From assembly GCF_001708935.1 (NCBI RefSeq), contig NZ_MASI01000006.1, forward strand, positions 166,051 through 230,050: a stretch of DNA of 64,000 bases. Direction: 5' to 3'. The position numbers and the translations under genes are program-made. This DNA comes from Methyloligella halotolerans (lineage in GTDB: Bacteria; Pseudomonadota; Alphaproteobacteria; Rhizobiales; Methyloligellaceae). Under the pieces are notes generated by a model, which worked only from the letters and a program-made list of their open reading frames with translations, made no database searches and had not been told where the DNA came from. Shown piece by piece: positions 8,295 through 16,799 of this stretch (within the stretch, counting starts at the first letter, position 1; every line of letters begins with the position of its first letter).

Positions 8295-9182
8295 TCACTC
8301 GGCGTCTTTGAGGAAGTTCTTGTAGATCCAGCCGCCCTGGCCGCCTTCGGGATCGGTGACCTTGAGCCAGCCATACTGATTTTCGGTCACCCGCAGACGC
8401 TTGCCCTTCGGCTGGACGATCACCGTCTGGCCATCGGAGGCCGGTTTCGCACGCATATTCACCGCCGTGGTCACCACCATCCACTTACCGTCGGACGCGG
8501 CGCCGGCGACACCGTCATCGGCGGGCTGGCCGAGCGACGATGGCTGGGGCTGGGCGCCGGGAGACGTTTGAGTCTCCCCTTCCACGGAAGCGGTTTCGAC
8601 CGGATCGGCAGAGCTCTGGTTCTGCTGGGCGGAGAAGGGATCCTGCTCCCCGTCGCCGGCTTCGTCAGCCGCGGTGACTGCCGCCTCTCCCCGAACCACG
8701 AGGGTGGTCGAGGCATCGGAGAGGACGCCGCCCTGGGCATCGATCAGCGCAACCCTCACAGGATGGCTTCCTGTGGTGCCCGGCGGCACGGTCACGGCGA
8801 GATTTCCGATCTCGTCGGCAGCGAGATTCCATTCGCCGTTACCCACGGGACGGCCGGCGGAAAGGCTCGCCCCCTCGGGCAGGCCGCCGATGATCACGGA
8901 GCTGCGCTCGGGTACCGCATCGGACGGGTCGAGAGAAATGGGGAAGGGAATGGCAGCAGCCGGCGCCAGCTCGATCATGGACGCGGTGGAAAGCTCCGGC
9001 GCTGCGGCAGCCGCGGTCTCCGCAGGCGGCGTCGCGGCCTCTGCGGGCGGTGCGGAGATATCCTCGATATCGGATTCCGCTTCTGCCGCGAACCGGCCTT
9101 CGATGGATTTCCCCGTCTCCGGCGCGCTATCGGGACCGAACAGGCTGGCGATGCCGACGATCAACAGACTGAGGACGACCAT
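8295..9182 (-). CDS. SH3-domain protein, downstream part of a frame-broken gene
   Basis: 295 codons. The frame opens with a membrane segment (VVLSLLIVGIASLF), then a long Ala/Glu/Ser/Thr-rich linker with a possible carbohydrate- or cadherin-like patch at about 100-170, and ends in a bacterial SH3 domain (about 230-292: VVTTAVNMRAKPASDGQTV, GWLKVTDPEGGQGGWIYKNFL) of the type that binds cell-wall peptides. A membrane segment at the very start, with no ribosome site, is odd. The missing cytoplasmic part is found just upstream in two other frames, so this is most likely the 3' part of one gene spanning 8295-9732. See the upstream entry and the findings. Confidence 0.75.
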   Translation of the reverse strand: MVVLSLLIVGIASLFGPDSAPETGKSIEGRFAAEAESDIEDISAPPAEAATPPAETAAAAAPELSTASMIELAPAAAIPFPISLDPSDAVPERSSVIIGGLPEGASLSAGRPVGNGEWNLAADEIGNLAVTVPPGTTGSHPVRVALIDAQGGVLSDASTTLVVRGEAAVTAADEAGDGEQDPFSAQQNQSSADPVETASVEGETQTSPGAQPQPSSLGQPADDGVAGAASDGKWMVVTTAVNMRAKPASDGQTVIVQPKGKRLRVTENQYGWLKVTDPEGGQGGWIYKNFLKDAE

Positions 9183-9732
9183 GCGCCCGCGCCGCCGCCG
9201 GCAACGACGATGGGCTTACGGTCCCACAGGTCGCGAAGCTCGATGCTCTCTGCTTGTTGGCACGCGCAGGCTTGCCGGGCGGGCGGGCAGCGGCGCGCGG
9301 TCTCTCGGAGAGATTGCGCGGCGGCTCCGGCGCGATATGGCGGGCGATGGCGTCGGGTGTCAGCTCTTCCGAGGCATTCCCGCTGCCGACCGGACCTGGC
9401 TGCCCCTGCCATCCCGGCGCACCGTCGAATGCGGGATCTTGGACATAGGGATCCTGTGCATAAGGATCTTGAGGATAGGGGTTCTGAGCGTAGGGATCTC
9501 GGACATACGGATCTTGAGCGTACGGATCTGGAAATGCCGCATCCTGAAATGCCGGATCTTGGAAAGTCGGATCTTGGAAAGCCGGATCTTGGAATGCCGG
9601 ATTTTGGCCGTGGCGGCCCGGGGCCTGCCCAGAAGCGGTATGGTGCGGCCCATCGGGCCTCGGCCGGTCTGCCGGCGCACCGCTCCGATTGGGGCCGTTA
9701 TGGTTCGGCCGGTCGTGACGCATGTTACTCAT
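9127..9732 (-). CDS. Repeat-rich N-terminal part of the same SH3-protein gene
   Basis: The true start is probably the ATG at 9732, which has a GAGGGG ribosome site. The first half contains about twelve 5-residue repeats of the type AFQDP/YAQDP. It continues NASEELTPDAIARHIAPEPPRNL and RAAARPPGKPARANK. After that this frame loses sense, while the -1 frame reads AESIELRDLWDRKPIVV, typical of a juxtamembrane segment, and a second -1 shift near 9185 enters the membrane helix and SH3 frame. As written the two open frames overlap by 56 bases. I read this as one membrane protein: cytoplasmic repeat domain, transmembrane helix, periplasmic SH3. Confidence 0.65.
   Translation of the reverse strand: MSNMRHDRPNHNGPNRSGAPADRPRPDGPHHTASGQAPGRHGQNPAFQDPAFQDPTFQDPAFQDAAFPDPYAQDPYVRDPYAQNPYPQDPYAQDPYVQDPAFDGAPGWQGQPGPVGSGNASEELTPDAIARHIAPEPPRNLSERPRAAARPPGKPARANKQRASSFATCGTVSPSSLPAAARAHGRPQSVDRRHRQPVRSR
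9433..9606 (-). repeat. 15-bp coding tandem repeats (xFQDP / YxQDP)
   Basis: About twelve imperfect 15-bp units, each with a GGATCTTG-like core on the plus strand, encode Asp-Pro-aromatic-X-Gln pentapeptides on the minus strand. The array has two blocks, YAQDP-like then FQDP-like. It is in frame and therefore protein repeat, not CRISPR. Such arrays expand and contract readily. Confidence 0.85.
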
Positions 9733-10188
9733 TGAGGTTCCCCCTCATACGGATCCGCTCCCGCGGCGGCGGTTCAGGCTTCATGGCCGGCGGCGTCCAG
9801 ACCCTTCAAGACGCTAAGGCTGCACGCCATGCTGCGCCGAAAATCTCGGCTGCGGCCCTGCGGAACGTTGAACTTTGGCAGTCGCTGGTCGCAGGCGAAG
9901 TGGCGCAAACAAGTGCCGGCCACAGTAAAGCCAAGTGGACTCATGCCAGAGGGCAAGACGCATCGCGTCCTCCGAAGTCCCCCAGCCATACCCCTGCGAA
10001 ATCGGTATCGGGACGCATTGGTGCGAAGGCACTGGCCCGATTGTTTTTTCGAGGTTTTCTTTTACCTCAATTTCAATGGAAGCGCAGCCGAAAGAAAACG
10101 GCAAGTCCCATCGCGCGGTGACATGAAATGACCTTGTTGCAGCCACAAACCCCGCCGGTCAGCCAGCGCCGCGATTTCCGCTGTTTCT
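9733..10188. other. Gene-free stretch between SH3-protein start and porin end
   Basis: 456 bases upstream of the repeat/SH3 gene and downstream of the porin. Short open frames exist on both strands but none has a ribosome site together with recognisable protein. The section around 10040-10110 is AT-richer with short A and T runs and may hold the SH3-gene promoter. No convincing terminator or RNA was seen. Confidence 0.5.
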
Positions 10189-11586
10189 CTAGAACCGCCA
10201 GACGGACCGGGTACCGATCACGGTGGAATCCTTGAGCAGCTTGTCGCTTCCCGGATCGGTATAGCCGCCGCCCGGACGCCAGAGATACTGGAGGGTCGTC
10301 TGCAGGGTCCAAGAGTCCCGCAACGCAAGAGTATAGGTGAGTTCGGCCAGGGCCTCGTATGAACGGCCGATCAGCGCGCCGCTATCGATGTCGAAGGCCT
10401 GGGCCGCATCGGAGATGCCGGTCCGCTCATAACCGAAAGCAATCGCATCGTCTGGACGGGACGGCATCAACCCCGTGAGTATAATTCCGGCCTCGGTGTA
10501 AAGCTCGATGAAGTTGCGGTCCTCAGGCCCCCCCATGACGCGTCCGAACAGCGTAACCCCCTGCTCATCCTTCGCACCGGCAGGCTGCCAGATCATCTGC
10601 TGCAGGATGGCGTAGAACGCGTGATCGCCATCTATAGTCGCGCCCTTCAACCCGCTCACTGCGATGGGGTTGCCGCCCGCATCGAACCGGAGATCGGAGA
10701 AGGTGTCAGCATGGTGCCATCCGCCGAGCTTGACCTCGCCCGGCAGGCCGTTCGCGATGTCGTAGCGGAACGCCATCTCGCCCATCACCAGCGGCGGGTC
10801 GCCGATGGGGAAGTCGACGCCGTGGGGATTGCAAAGCTGAGCATCGCGCTCGCTGCAATCCTCGGCAACGAGGCCGTTGAATGCGGCGATCTTGATCTCG
10901 AAGCTATCCGTAGGCCTGACCGCCAACCGGATACCCGGGGCGGCCATGGGATAGGCCGGGCCGCCTTCGGGGATATCGAAGCCGGCGATGGTCGGCCAGC
11001 CCCAGGTGCCGTTCAGCAGGTAGCCGGAGGCTTCGGTGAGCATGAATTCCGTATCCGCCGCCAACTGGCCGAAGCGGATTGAGACGCGGTCCTGAAACAG
11101 GCTCTGCTCAAGCCAGATTTCCGAGAAGCGCGTGGCGGGATCGGCCTCGATATTGCTGGCCGGCGCCAAGCCTCCCGTACCTTCGGCGGTGATGCTCTGG
11201 CCATGGATCTGAAAGGCGTCGGCGTGGAAGCAGAGTCCCTGCCAGCCGCCGAGCTTCGTAAGGTCCGCATTGACGGAAAGAGTGAGCAGGCCGTCATAGG
11301 TCGTCGCCCGGCCGAGACCGCCTGAGAGATTGGAGAAGACCTCGCCCGTGTAGGAGCCGCCGATAGCGATGCCCCTGTCGGTCAGGGCTCCCCTCCCATC
11401 CTCCAGACGCGGGGCGTAGGGGACGGCGAAGTGATCCGCGAAGCATCCGGCGGCATGTCCGTCTCCGGCCCAGAACGCGACTGGAAGGACCGCGACGGCA
11501 AGCGCGGCGCGCCGGCTGCGGCGAGACAACGCCCGTCGCAATCGGCGCGGCCTCCGCCCTGCCCCGTCCTGCCACGTGTTTCCCAT
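10189..11586 (-). CDS. Carbohydrate-selective porin, OprB family
   Basis: 465 residues. The N-terminal basic region and hydrophobic stretch (AALAVAVLPVAFWAGDGHAAG) form a signal peptide. The mature protein shows OprB features: an early LTDRGIAIGGSYTGEVFSNLSGG strand, WQGLCFHADAFQIHG, FSEIWLEQSLFQDRVSIRFGQLAADTEFM, YPMAAPGIRLAVRP, late ...LAELTYTLALRDSWTLQTTLQYLWRPGG, and a C-terminal Phe that marks outer-membrane barrels. OprB porins pass sugars and related solutes. The frame is open to 11688, but the ATG at 11586 starts the signal peptide and follows a GGGGG stretch. It is divergent from the CHAD gene. No sugar-uptake operon is adjacent, so the solute is unknown. Confidence 0.87.
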   Translation of the reverse strand: MGNTWQDGAGRRPRRLRRALSRRSRRAALAVAVLPVAFWAGDGHAAGCFADHFAVPYAPRLEDGRGALTDRGIAIGGSYTGEVFSNLSGGLGRATTYDGLLTLSVNADLTKLGGWQGLCFHADAFQIHGQSITAEGTGGLAPASNIEADPATRFSEIWLEQSLFQDRVSIRFGQLAADTEFMLTEASGYLLNGTWGWPTIAGFDIPEGGPAYPMAAPGIRLAVRPTDSFEIKIAAFNGLVAEDCSERDAQLCNPHGVDFPIGDPPLVMGEMAFRYDIANGLPGEVKLGGWHHADTFSDLRFDAGGNPIAVSGLKGATIDGDHAFYAILQQMIWQPAGAKDEQGVTLFGRVMGGPEDRNFIELYTEAGIILTGLMPSRPDDAIAFGYERTGISDAAQAFDIDSGALIGRSYEALAELTYTLALRDSWTLQTTLQYLWRPGGGYTDPGSDKLLKDSTVIGTRSVWRF

Positions 11587-11699
11587 CAGCAAGCCCCCAC
11601 TGCTGATATTCCTTCCGGTCGGTCCCTTGGCGTGTCCGCGCCCCGCGACACCGCAATTTGCAAAGCCGGAACCTCGCAGGGATTGCATGGTTTCCTGGA

Positions 11700-11726
11700 A
11701 GGTACACCCTTCCTAGGTACACCCTT
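11700..11726. repeat. 12-bp direct repeat in the porin/CHAD intergenic region
   Basis: AGGTACACCCTT occurs twice, at 11700-11711 and 11715-11726, 15 bases apart start to start, between the divergent porin and CHAD genes. It could be a regulator-binding pair or a small duplication. The second copy runs into a TTGACG. Confidence 0.6.
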
Positions 11727-11750
11727 GACGAGCCCCAGAGGAGAAGGCGT

Positions 11751-12671
11751 TTGGCCTATACGTTCAAAGCCGGAAAATCTGTCGAAAAAAACACGCGCCG
11801 CGTGGCGAAGAGCCAGGTCGACAAGGCCATCGCGGAGATCGACGACAGCGATCTCGGCTTGAACGATACGATCCACCAGGTCCGCAAGCGCTGCAAGAAG
11901 CTTCGCGGACTTATCCGTCTCGTGCGGCCGGGCTTCGACGATTACGCGAAGGAGAATGCCGCCTTCCGGGAGGCGGCAGGCTCGCTTTCGGTCCTGCGGG
12001 ATTCCGAAGCGATGCTCGAGACCCATGACGCGCTGATGGATTTCTATGCCGACCGGACGGATGCACCGGTCTACGCCTCTGTCCGCAACCGTCTCGTCGA
12101 GCGGCAGGAAGAGGCGGCAGAGAATCACGGGTTGGAAGAAAGGCTGGCGGTGCTCCGTGACCGCCTTTCCGACGCGAAGCCCCGAATCGAAAAATGGGAA
12201 ATCGAGGGGAACGGTTTCGCCGCCGCGGCGGACGGCCTGCGCAAAACCTACAAGCGCGGCCGCGATGCCATGGCAGAGGCAGCCGAGCGCCCCGCGCCGA
12301 ACTCAATGCATGAGTGGCGGAAGCGGGTGAAATATCACCGCTATCATGCCCAGCTTCTGAGCGATATCTGGCCCGCGGCGATGGAGACCCACGTCGCGGC
12401 GGCCAAGAGCCTCGGCGATGTCTTGGGCGATCATCACGATCTCGCCGTTCTCCAGGAGGCCCTTCCATCCCTGTTCGGCGGTGAGACCGACGAGATGAAA
12501 GCCTACCTTGGATTGGCGCAAGGGCGTCAGGCCCTACTGGCGTCACAAGCGCTTCATTGTGGCCAGCGAGTATTCGCCGAAAAGCCGTCTGCGCTCACCC
12601 GGCGCTGGCGGCACTATTGGGATGCTTGGCAGGCCGGGCACGAGGACGCTCATCTGCTGCAGGCGGCTTAG
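11751..12671 (+). CDS. CHAD domain protein
   Basis: 306 residues, almost all one CHAD domain, an all-helical fold with many conserved His/Arg/Lys that binds polyphosphate. Seen features are IHQVRKRCKKLRGLIRLVRPGF near 45-65, AGSLSVLRDSEAML, the second-half repeat MHEWRKRVKYHRYHAQLL at about 185-205, and LGDHHDLAVLQ. The start is taken as TTG 11751 (LAYTFKAGKSVEK), which has a GAGGAGAAGG ribosome site. Upstream codons lack family similarity. It stands alone without a CYTH domain or polyphosphate kinase. It overlaps nothing and is followed after 56 bases by the exchanger gene. Confidence 0.9.
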   Translation: MAYTFKAGKSVEKNTRRVAKSQVDKAIAEIDDSDLGLNDTIHQVRKRCKKLRGLIRLVRPGFDDYAKENAAFREAAGSLSVLRDSEAMLETHDALMDFYADRTDAPVYASVRNRLVERQEEAAENHGLEERLAVLRDRLSDAKPRIEKWEIEGNGFAAAADGLRKTYKRGRDAMAEAAERPAPNSMHEWRKRVKYHRYHAQLLSDIWPAAMETHVAAAKSLGDVLGDHHDLAVLQEALPSLFGGETDEMKAYLGLAQGRQALLASQALHCGQRVFAEKPSALTRRWRHYWDAWQAGHEDAHLLQAA

Positions 12672-12727
12672 ACGCAAAAGCCTGCCAACCTGGATCCTCT
12701 CCGATCCCGACCCAGAGGATATCGCCA

Positions 12728-13726
12728 GTGATTGAAGTCGGAGCCTTCGCGCTGGCCGCTCTCGTGATCGCCCTCGCCGGTGTCTACATGACCCGGGTCG
12801 CCGACACGCTCGCCGACCGCACCGGGCTCGGCGAGGCCGTGGTGGGTGGTATCCTCCTCGGCGCTGCGACATCCCTCTCCGGTGTCGTCACATCGGTCTC
12901 GGCGGCCATCGACGGATTGGCTCCCCTCGCCGTCTCCAATGCCGTGGGCGGCATATGCGCTCAGACCGTGTTGCTGGTCGTCGCCGACCTCACCTATCGC
13001 CGCGCCAATCTCGAACATGCCGCGGCAGACGAGAAGAACATGCTGCAGGCGGCCCTGCTCGTCCTGCTGCTCGGCGTCGCTCTTGCTGGCTACGTCACGC
13101 CACAGCTGACCGTCTGGGCGCTGCACCCCGTCTCCTTCATCCTAATCGCCGCATACATCTTCGGCGTCCGGACCAATGTCGCCCTGCAGGAGCGGCCGAG
13201 CTGGAAGCCAAGGCAGACCTCGGAGACCCAGCCTGACGGGCCGGAGGAAGAGGCGATGCAGGAGGCGCTGATGCCGCTTCTGCTGAAGTTCGCGGGGCTC
13301 GCGGCCGTCCTCGCCGGGGCCGGTTACGTCGTCGCAAAGACCGGCGCGGCCATTTCGGCGGATTTCGGGATATCGCAGACGGTGGTGGGTGCGCTGCTGA
13401 CCGCTACCGCCACCTCTCTGCCGGAGCTCGTGACTACGGTTGCCGCCGTTCGCCGCGGCGCGCTGCAACTCGCGGTCGGCGGCATCGTCGGCGGCAACAC
13501 CTTCGACGTGCTCTTCCTGACCATCTCCGATTTCGCCTATCGCGACGGCTCCATCTACGCCGCCATGGGCTCCCGCGACGCCCTGCTGCTGGTTGCGGGC
13601 GTCGTGATGACGGCGATCCTTCTCATGGGGCTGATTCTGCGCGATCGCAAAGGCATCGGCTTCGAAGGCATCTCGATTCTCGCGGTCTATGCCGCGGTTA
13701 TCGCCTTGCAGATCTATCTGGGCTGA
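12728..13726 (+). CDS. CaCA-superfamily cation antiporter with degenerate first repeat
   Basis: 332 residues, about ten membrane segments in two halves separated by a hydrophilic loop (about 155-178). The two internal repeats are visible: alpha-1 GEAVVGGILLGAATSLSGVVTS and alpha-2 SQTVVGALLTATATSLPELVTT. In canonical exchangers each repeat has a SLPE Glu that binds Ca2+. Here only alpha-2 keeps it, while alpha-1 has SG. The alpha-2 GGNTFDVLF replaces the usual GSNIFN. A subgroup with this pattern occurs in alphaproteobacteria, so the protein is probably functional, but its ion may not be Ca2+. GTG start with an AGAGGAT site. Confidence 0.82.
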   Translation: MIEVGAFALAALVIALAGVYMTRVADTLADRTGLGEAVVGGILLGAATSLSGVVTSVSAAIDGLAPLAVSNAVGGICAQTVLLVVADLTYRRANLEHAAADEKNMLQAALLVLLLGVALAGYVTPQLTVWALHPVSFILIAAYIFGVRTNVALQERPSWKPRQTSETQPDGPEEEAMQEALMPLLLKFAGLAAVLAGAGYVVAKTGAAISADFGISQTVVGALLTATATSLPELVTTVAAVRRGALQLAVGGIVGGNTFDVLFLTISDFAYRDGSIYAAMGSRDALLLVAGVVMTAILLMGLILRDRKGIGFEGISILAVYAAVIALQIYLG

Positions 13727-13784
13727 GGTGCTTGCGCGACGTTAGGGAATTGATCGAGTACGGTCTTTTCCGTACGGCTTCTGC

Positions 13785-14684
13785 ATGGTTTCCGCCTCAG
13801 ATCCCGCCGTTGAACGTTTCGCCCCCTCGCCCACGGGGGAATTGCATCTCGGCCATGCATTTTCGGCACTGACCGCGTGGGAGGCGGCGCAGGCCGCGGG
13901 CGGCACGTTCCTGCTGCGCATGGACGATCTGGATACCGGGCGATGCCGCCCGAAATTCGCAAGATGCATCGAGGAGGACCTGCGCTTCCTCGGCCTCACC
14001 TGGCCGGAGCCGGTGCTCTATCAATCGACGCGAGCGAAGAGCCACTGCGCCGTGATCGACGACCTGGCCGACAAGGGACTGGTCTATGGATGCGTCTGCA
14101 CCCGGGCCGAGATCCAGGCGGCGGCCGGCGCACCCCAGGAAGGCGCGCCCGACGGTCCGCCCTACCCCGGCACCTGCCGCGAGCGATCGGAGGTTCCTTC
14201 TGACAAGGCTCATGCTCTGCGGCTCGATATGAAGAAGGCCATCGACTTTCTCGGCGGGCCGGATGCGGTGCGCGCGCTATCCTTCGAAGAGATCGGCGAG
14301 GGGCCGAGGGGCGAGCACGGCATGATTCCTCTCGATCCGCAGATGCTGATCGAGCAGGTCGGAGACGTTGTGCTGAGGCGAAAGGACGGCGCCATCGCCT
14401 ATCATCTGGGGGTGGTGCTGGACGACGGGTTCCAGGGCGTGACCCATGTGACGCGGGGGCAGGATCTCTTCCCCTCGACACCAATCCACCGGCTGCTTCA
14501 AGCGCTCACAGGAACGCCGACGCCGGTCTACCGGCATCATCGTCTCATCCGGGACGAGAATGGCCGGCGCCTCGCCAAGCGGCACAAGGATCTCTCCCTG
14601 GCCGTACTACGCGAGTCCGGCGCGACGCCAGAGGATATCCGGTCGTCGGTAGGCTTGGCGCCCGCCGGCCAGTCGGCCGGCTAA
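13785..14684 (+). CDS. gluQRS: Glutamyl-Q tRNA(Asp) synthetase
   Basis: 299 residues, the length of a GluRS catalytic core without the anticodon-binding domain. It activates Glu and attaches it to queuosine of tRNA(Asp). Seen: the class I signature FAPSPTGELHLGH (HIGH motif at 21-24), FLLRMDDLDTGRCRP, the zinc site C103-x-C105, Y127, C131 typical of GluQRS, and ENGRRLAKRHKDLSL as the KMSKS equivalent. ATG start at 13785. It is independent of its neighbours. Confidence 0.93.
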   Translation: MVSASDPAVERFAPSPTGELHLGHAFSALTAWEAAQAAGGTFLLRMDDLDTGRCRPKFARCIEEDLRFLGLTWPEPVLYQSTRAKSHCAVIDDLADKGLVYGCVCTRAEIQAAAGAPQEGAPDGPPYPGTCRERSEVPSDKAHALRLDMKKAIDFLGGPDAVRALSFEEIGEGPRGEHGMIPLDPQMLIEQVGDVVLRRKDGAIAYHLGVVLDDGFQGVTHVTRGQDLFPSTPIHRLLQALTGTPTPVYRHHRLIRDENGRRLAKRHKDLSLAVLRESGATPEDIRSSVGLAPAGQSAG

Positions 14685-14705
14685 GCGAACCCGTTATGGC
14701 GCTGG

Positions 14706-14984
14706 CTAGGCCTTGGCGGTCTTGGCTGCCCTGGCAGCCTTGGCGGCGGCACGGGTCTTCTGCTTCTCGGCTTTCTCGAGAGCGGCGGCGGCGGCGGCGG
14801 AACTCTCCGCAGCTTCCCTGGCCAGGCGAAGCCCGCGCAGGCGCGCGGTCTTCTCAGCCACTGCATCGCGAGCGACCTGCTCCTCGTCGGCCATGCGGCG
14901 CGTCTGCCGCTGCCAACGCTCGTCGGCGATTTCCTTTGCCGACCGCGCGGACGGCGGCCTCGTTTTCAGGGCGAGATCGTTCAT
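14706..14984 (-). CDS. Small Ala/Lys/Arg-rich helical protein coupled to the helicase
   Basis: 92 residues, highly charged and Ala-rich, predicted as one long helix or coiled coil (RSAKEIADERWQRQTRRMADEEQVARDAVAEK, then EKAEKQKTRAAAKAARAAKTAKA). Resembles small alphaproteobacterial DUF6481-like proteins; that assignment is tentative. Its ATG overlaps the helicase stop as ATGA, so the two are translated together. The basic tail suggests RNA or ribosome contact (inference). Confidence 0.75.
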   Translation of the reverse strand: MNDLALKTRPPSARSAKEIADERWQRQTRRMADEEQVARDAVAEKTARLRGLRLAREAAESSAAAAAALEKAEKQKTRAAAKAARAAKTAKA

Positions 14985-16318
14985 ATTGCGTGCTCCGACT
15001 GGATGCGTTCCGATGACATGCGTGCGGCGGCACCGGGTGCGCCGTTCGGCCGATCGCCTCGATAGCGGCCGCGGCCTTTGGAAACCGGACGGCCTCCGAA
15101 CTTGCGTTTCGGCCTGCCCGACTTGCTCTTCGGCCCTGATTTGGCTTTGGACTTGGGCTGCTGGCGCATCACGTCGGACGGCGCCAGGGCGAAGGGATGG
15201 TCCGACACCTCAAGCTCTGTCCGGGTCAAGCGCTCGATCGCCTTGAGATACGCGCCCTCGCTGGTGTCGCAGAACGACATCGCGATGCCCTGCGCGCCTG
15301 CGCGGCCGGTCCGGCCGATCCGGTGCACATAGCTCTCCGGCTCGTTCGGCATGTCGAAATTGATCACGTGGGAAAGACCGGGAACGTCGATGCCGCGGGC
15401 CGCGATATCGGTCGCGACCAGGATGCGGATCTTGCCGCCGCGGAACCCATTGAGGGCCTTAACACGCGCGTTTTGCGCCTTATTGCCATGCAGAGCTTCG
15501 GCGGTGACGCCTTCCTGCACGAGATGGCGATAGATACGGTCCGCGCCGCGCTTGGTGCGCGTGAACACAATCGCCTGCCCCACGTCTGGTCCGTTCACCA
15601 GATCGAGGAGAAGGGTCTTCTTGTCGGCGGCGCCAACGAAATAGACGCGCTGCTCGATCTTCCGCGTTTCGACTTTCCGGGGCGCCACATCGATGCGAAG
15701 CGCATCGTGCAGCAGTTCCTTGGCCAGCGTCGCGATCGGCGGCGGCATGGTTGCCGAGAACAGGAGCGTCTGCCGTTGCTTGGGACAGGCAGCCGCGATC
15801 TTCCTGACTTCCCGGACAAAGCCCATGTCGAGCATGCGGTCGGCTTCGTCGAGGACCAGCATCGAGACGCGGTCGAGGCGGATGCGGCTCCTGGTCATCA
15901 GCTCAAGGAGTCGACCAGGCGTAGCGACAAGAATGTCGACATTGCCCTTCAGCGCCTTGAACTGCTGTCCGTAGCCGACGCCACCGGAGATGATGGTCGA
16001 CCGCAGCTTCAGGCCACGGCCATAGGCATCGATGCTCTCGCCGATCTGGGCGGCAAGCTCGCGGGTCGGTGCCAGGATGAGGGCGCGCGGTGCGCCGGGT
16101 GTGCGCGGCCCGCGGTCCGCGGCGAGGCGGTGCAGAAGCGGGAGGGAGAAGGCTGCGGTCTTGCCGCTTCCTGTGTCGGCGACAGCGAGAAGGTCACCGC
16201 CGTCGAGGATCGCCGGGATCGCCTTGGTCTGAATGGGTGTAGGGGTGGTGTACTTCTCGGCTTTTACCGCAAGCCGGAGCGGCTCGGCCAAGCCGAGATC
16301 ATCAAACGTGTTCGTCAC
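14981..16318 (-). CDS. DEAD-box RNA helicase, RhlE type
   Basis: 445 residues from a GTG at 16318. ATP-dependent RNA unwinding in mRNA decay, ribosome assembly or cold adaptation. Motifs in order: FDDLG and TPIQ (Q motif), Walker A ADTGSGKT (47-54), PTRELA, TPGRL, DEAD (158-161), SAT (189-191), ARGIDVPGLSHVINFDMP and HRIGRTGR. The last about 50 residues are a Lys/Arg/Gly/Ser-rich tail (SKSGRPKRKFGG, GRGRYRGDRP) as in RhlE/DbpA-like enzymes. The GTG has an AAAGGA site and starts right before the conserved TNTFDDLGL. An in-frame ATG at 16363 would add 15 residues of no known similarity. Operon with the 92-residue protein. Confidence 0.92.
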   Translation of the reverse strand: MTNTFDDLGLAEPLRLAVKAEKYTTPTPIQTKAIPAILDGGDLLAVADTGSGKTAAFSLPLLHRLAADRGPRTPGAPRALILAPTRELAAQIGESIDAYGRGLKLRSTIISGGVGYGQQFKALKGNVDILVATPGRLLELMTRSRIRLDRVSMLVLDEADRMLDMGFVREVRKIAAACPKQRQTLLFSATMPPPIATLAKELLHDALRIDVAPRKVETRKIEQRVYFVGAADKKTLLLDLVNGPDVGQAIVFTRTKRGADRIYRHLVQEGVTAEALHGNKAQNARVKALNGFRGGKIRILVATDIAARGIDVPGLSHVINFDMPNEPESYVHRIGRTGRAGAQGIAMSFCDTSEGAYLKAIERLTRTELEVSDHPFALAPSDVMRQQPKSKAKSGPKSKSGRPKRKFGGRPVSKGRGRYRGDRPNGAPGAAARMSSERIQSEHAI

Positions 16319-16799
16319 TAAGATATCCTTTGTGCATCGGCTGGCGCCTGCGTGTTCGCGCATGGCGCATCCTTCGATGCGATGAAAGAGAGTTGCCCGG
16401 CATGTATCGACGGGTGTTGGCAACCAGGAGCCGCGTATCCAGCGCATTCACCGAAGTGATGCGATTTCATGGGAAGCATCCGCGTCGCCGATGGCGACCT
16501 CGCGGGACGCGCTCGTGATTGGGGGCAGGAGAATCTCAAAGGGTGCAAGCACATGCTCGCACTGCCCAAGGCAATCATATGGGGCCAAGGGGCGAAATTG
16601 GCAAGCAAAACCTTCGCCTACCCTCCGGCGCTCAGGCCGAATATCGCGGGAGTGGGCCGTTTCCACGGCCATGTCCGGGGCCACGGATGAACTGGGCCCG
16701 ACGGTCTCCTCTACCGCATCGAGGCCGCTTCCGTTACATGAGGGTCCCGCAATCGAACCGGAACGAGAGTCCTTCGCGGCGCTGGGACAGGCGATAGGC
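16319..16799. other. Divergent promoter region between helicase and ABC importer
   Basis: About 480 bases. Must hold the promoters of the helicase (minus) and the importer operon (plus). I looked for a cobalamin riboswitch, including its B12 box, and for a Fur-type 19-bp AT-rich palindrome ahead of 16800 and saw neither. Open frames here are GC-driven and have no recognisable protein. Confidence 0.5.

Noticed and set aside
9433..9606. Short regular repeats considered as a CRISPR array
   Set aside because: Units are 15 bp, contiguous without spacers, and in frame with a coding sequence; no cas genes.
8184..10121. A plus-strand open frame of about 640 codons with repeated DLG-type motifs
   Set aside because: It runs antisense through the SH3-protein gene and its 15-bp repeats; the repeats make any frame look ordered. 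No start site or family support.
9774..10146. Short minus-strand frames in the gap between porin and SH3 gene
   Set aside because: Overlapping frames of similar length on both strands, no ribosome sites and no recognisable residues.
16600..16799. Possible cobalamin riboswitch or Fur box ahead of the BtuF-like importer operon
   Set aside because: No B12-box consensus, no characteristic paired elements and no AT-rich 19-bp Fur palindrome were found.
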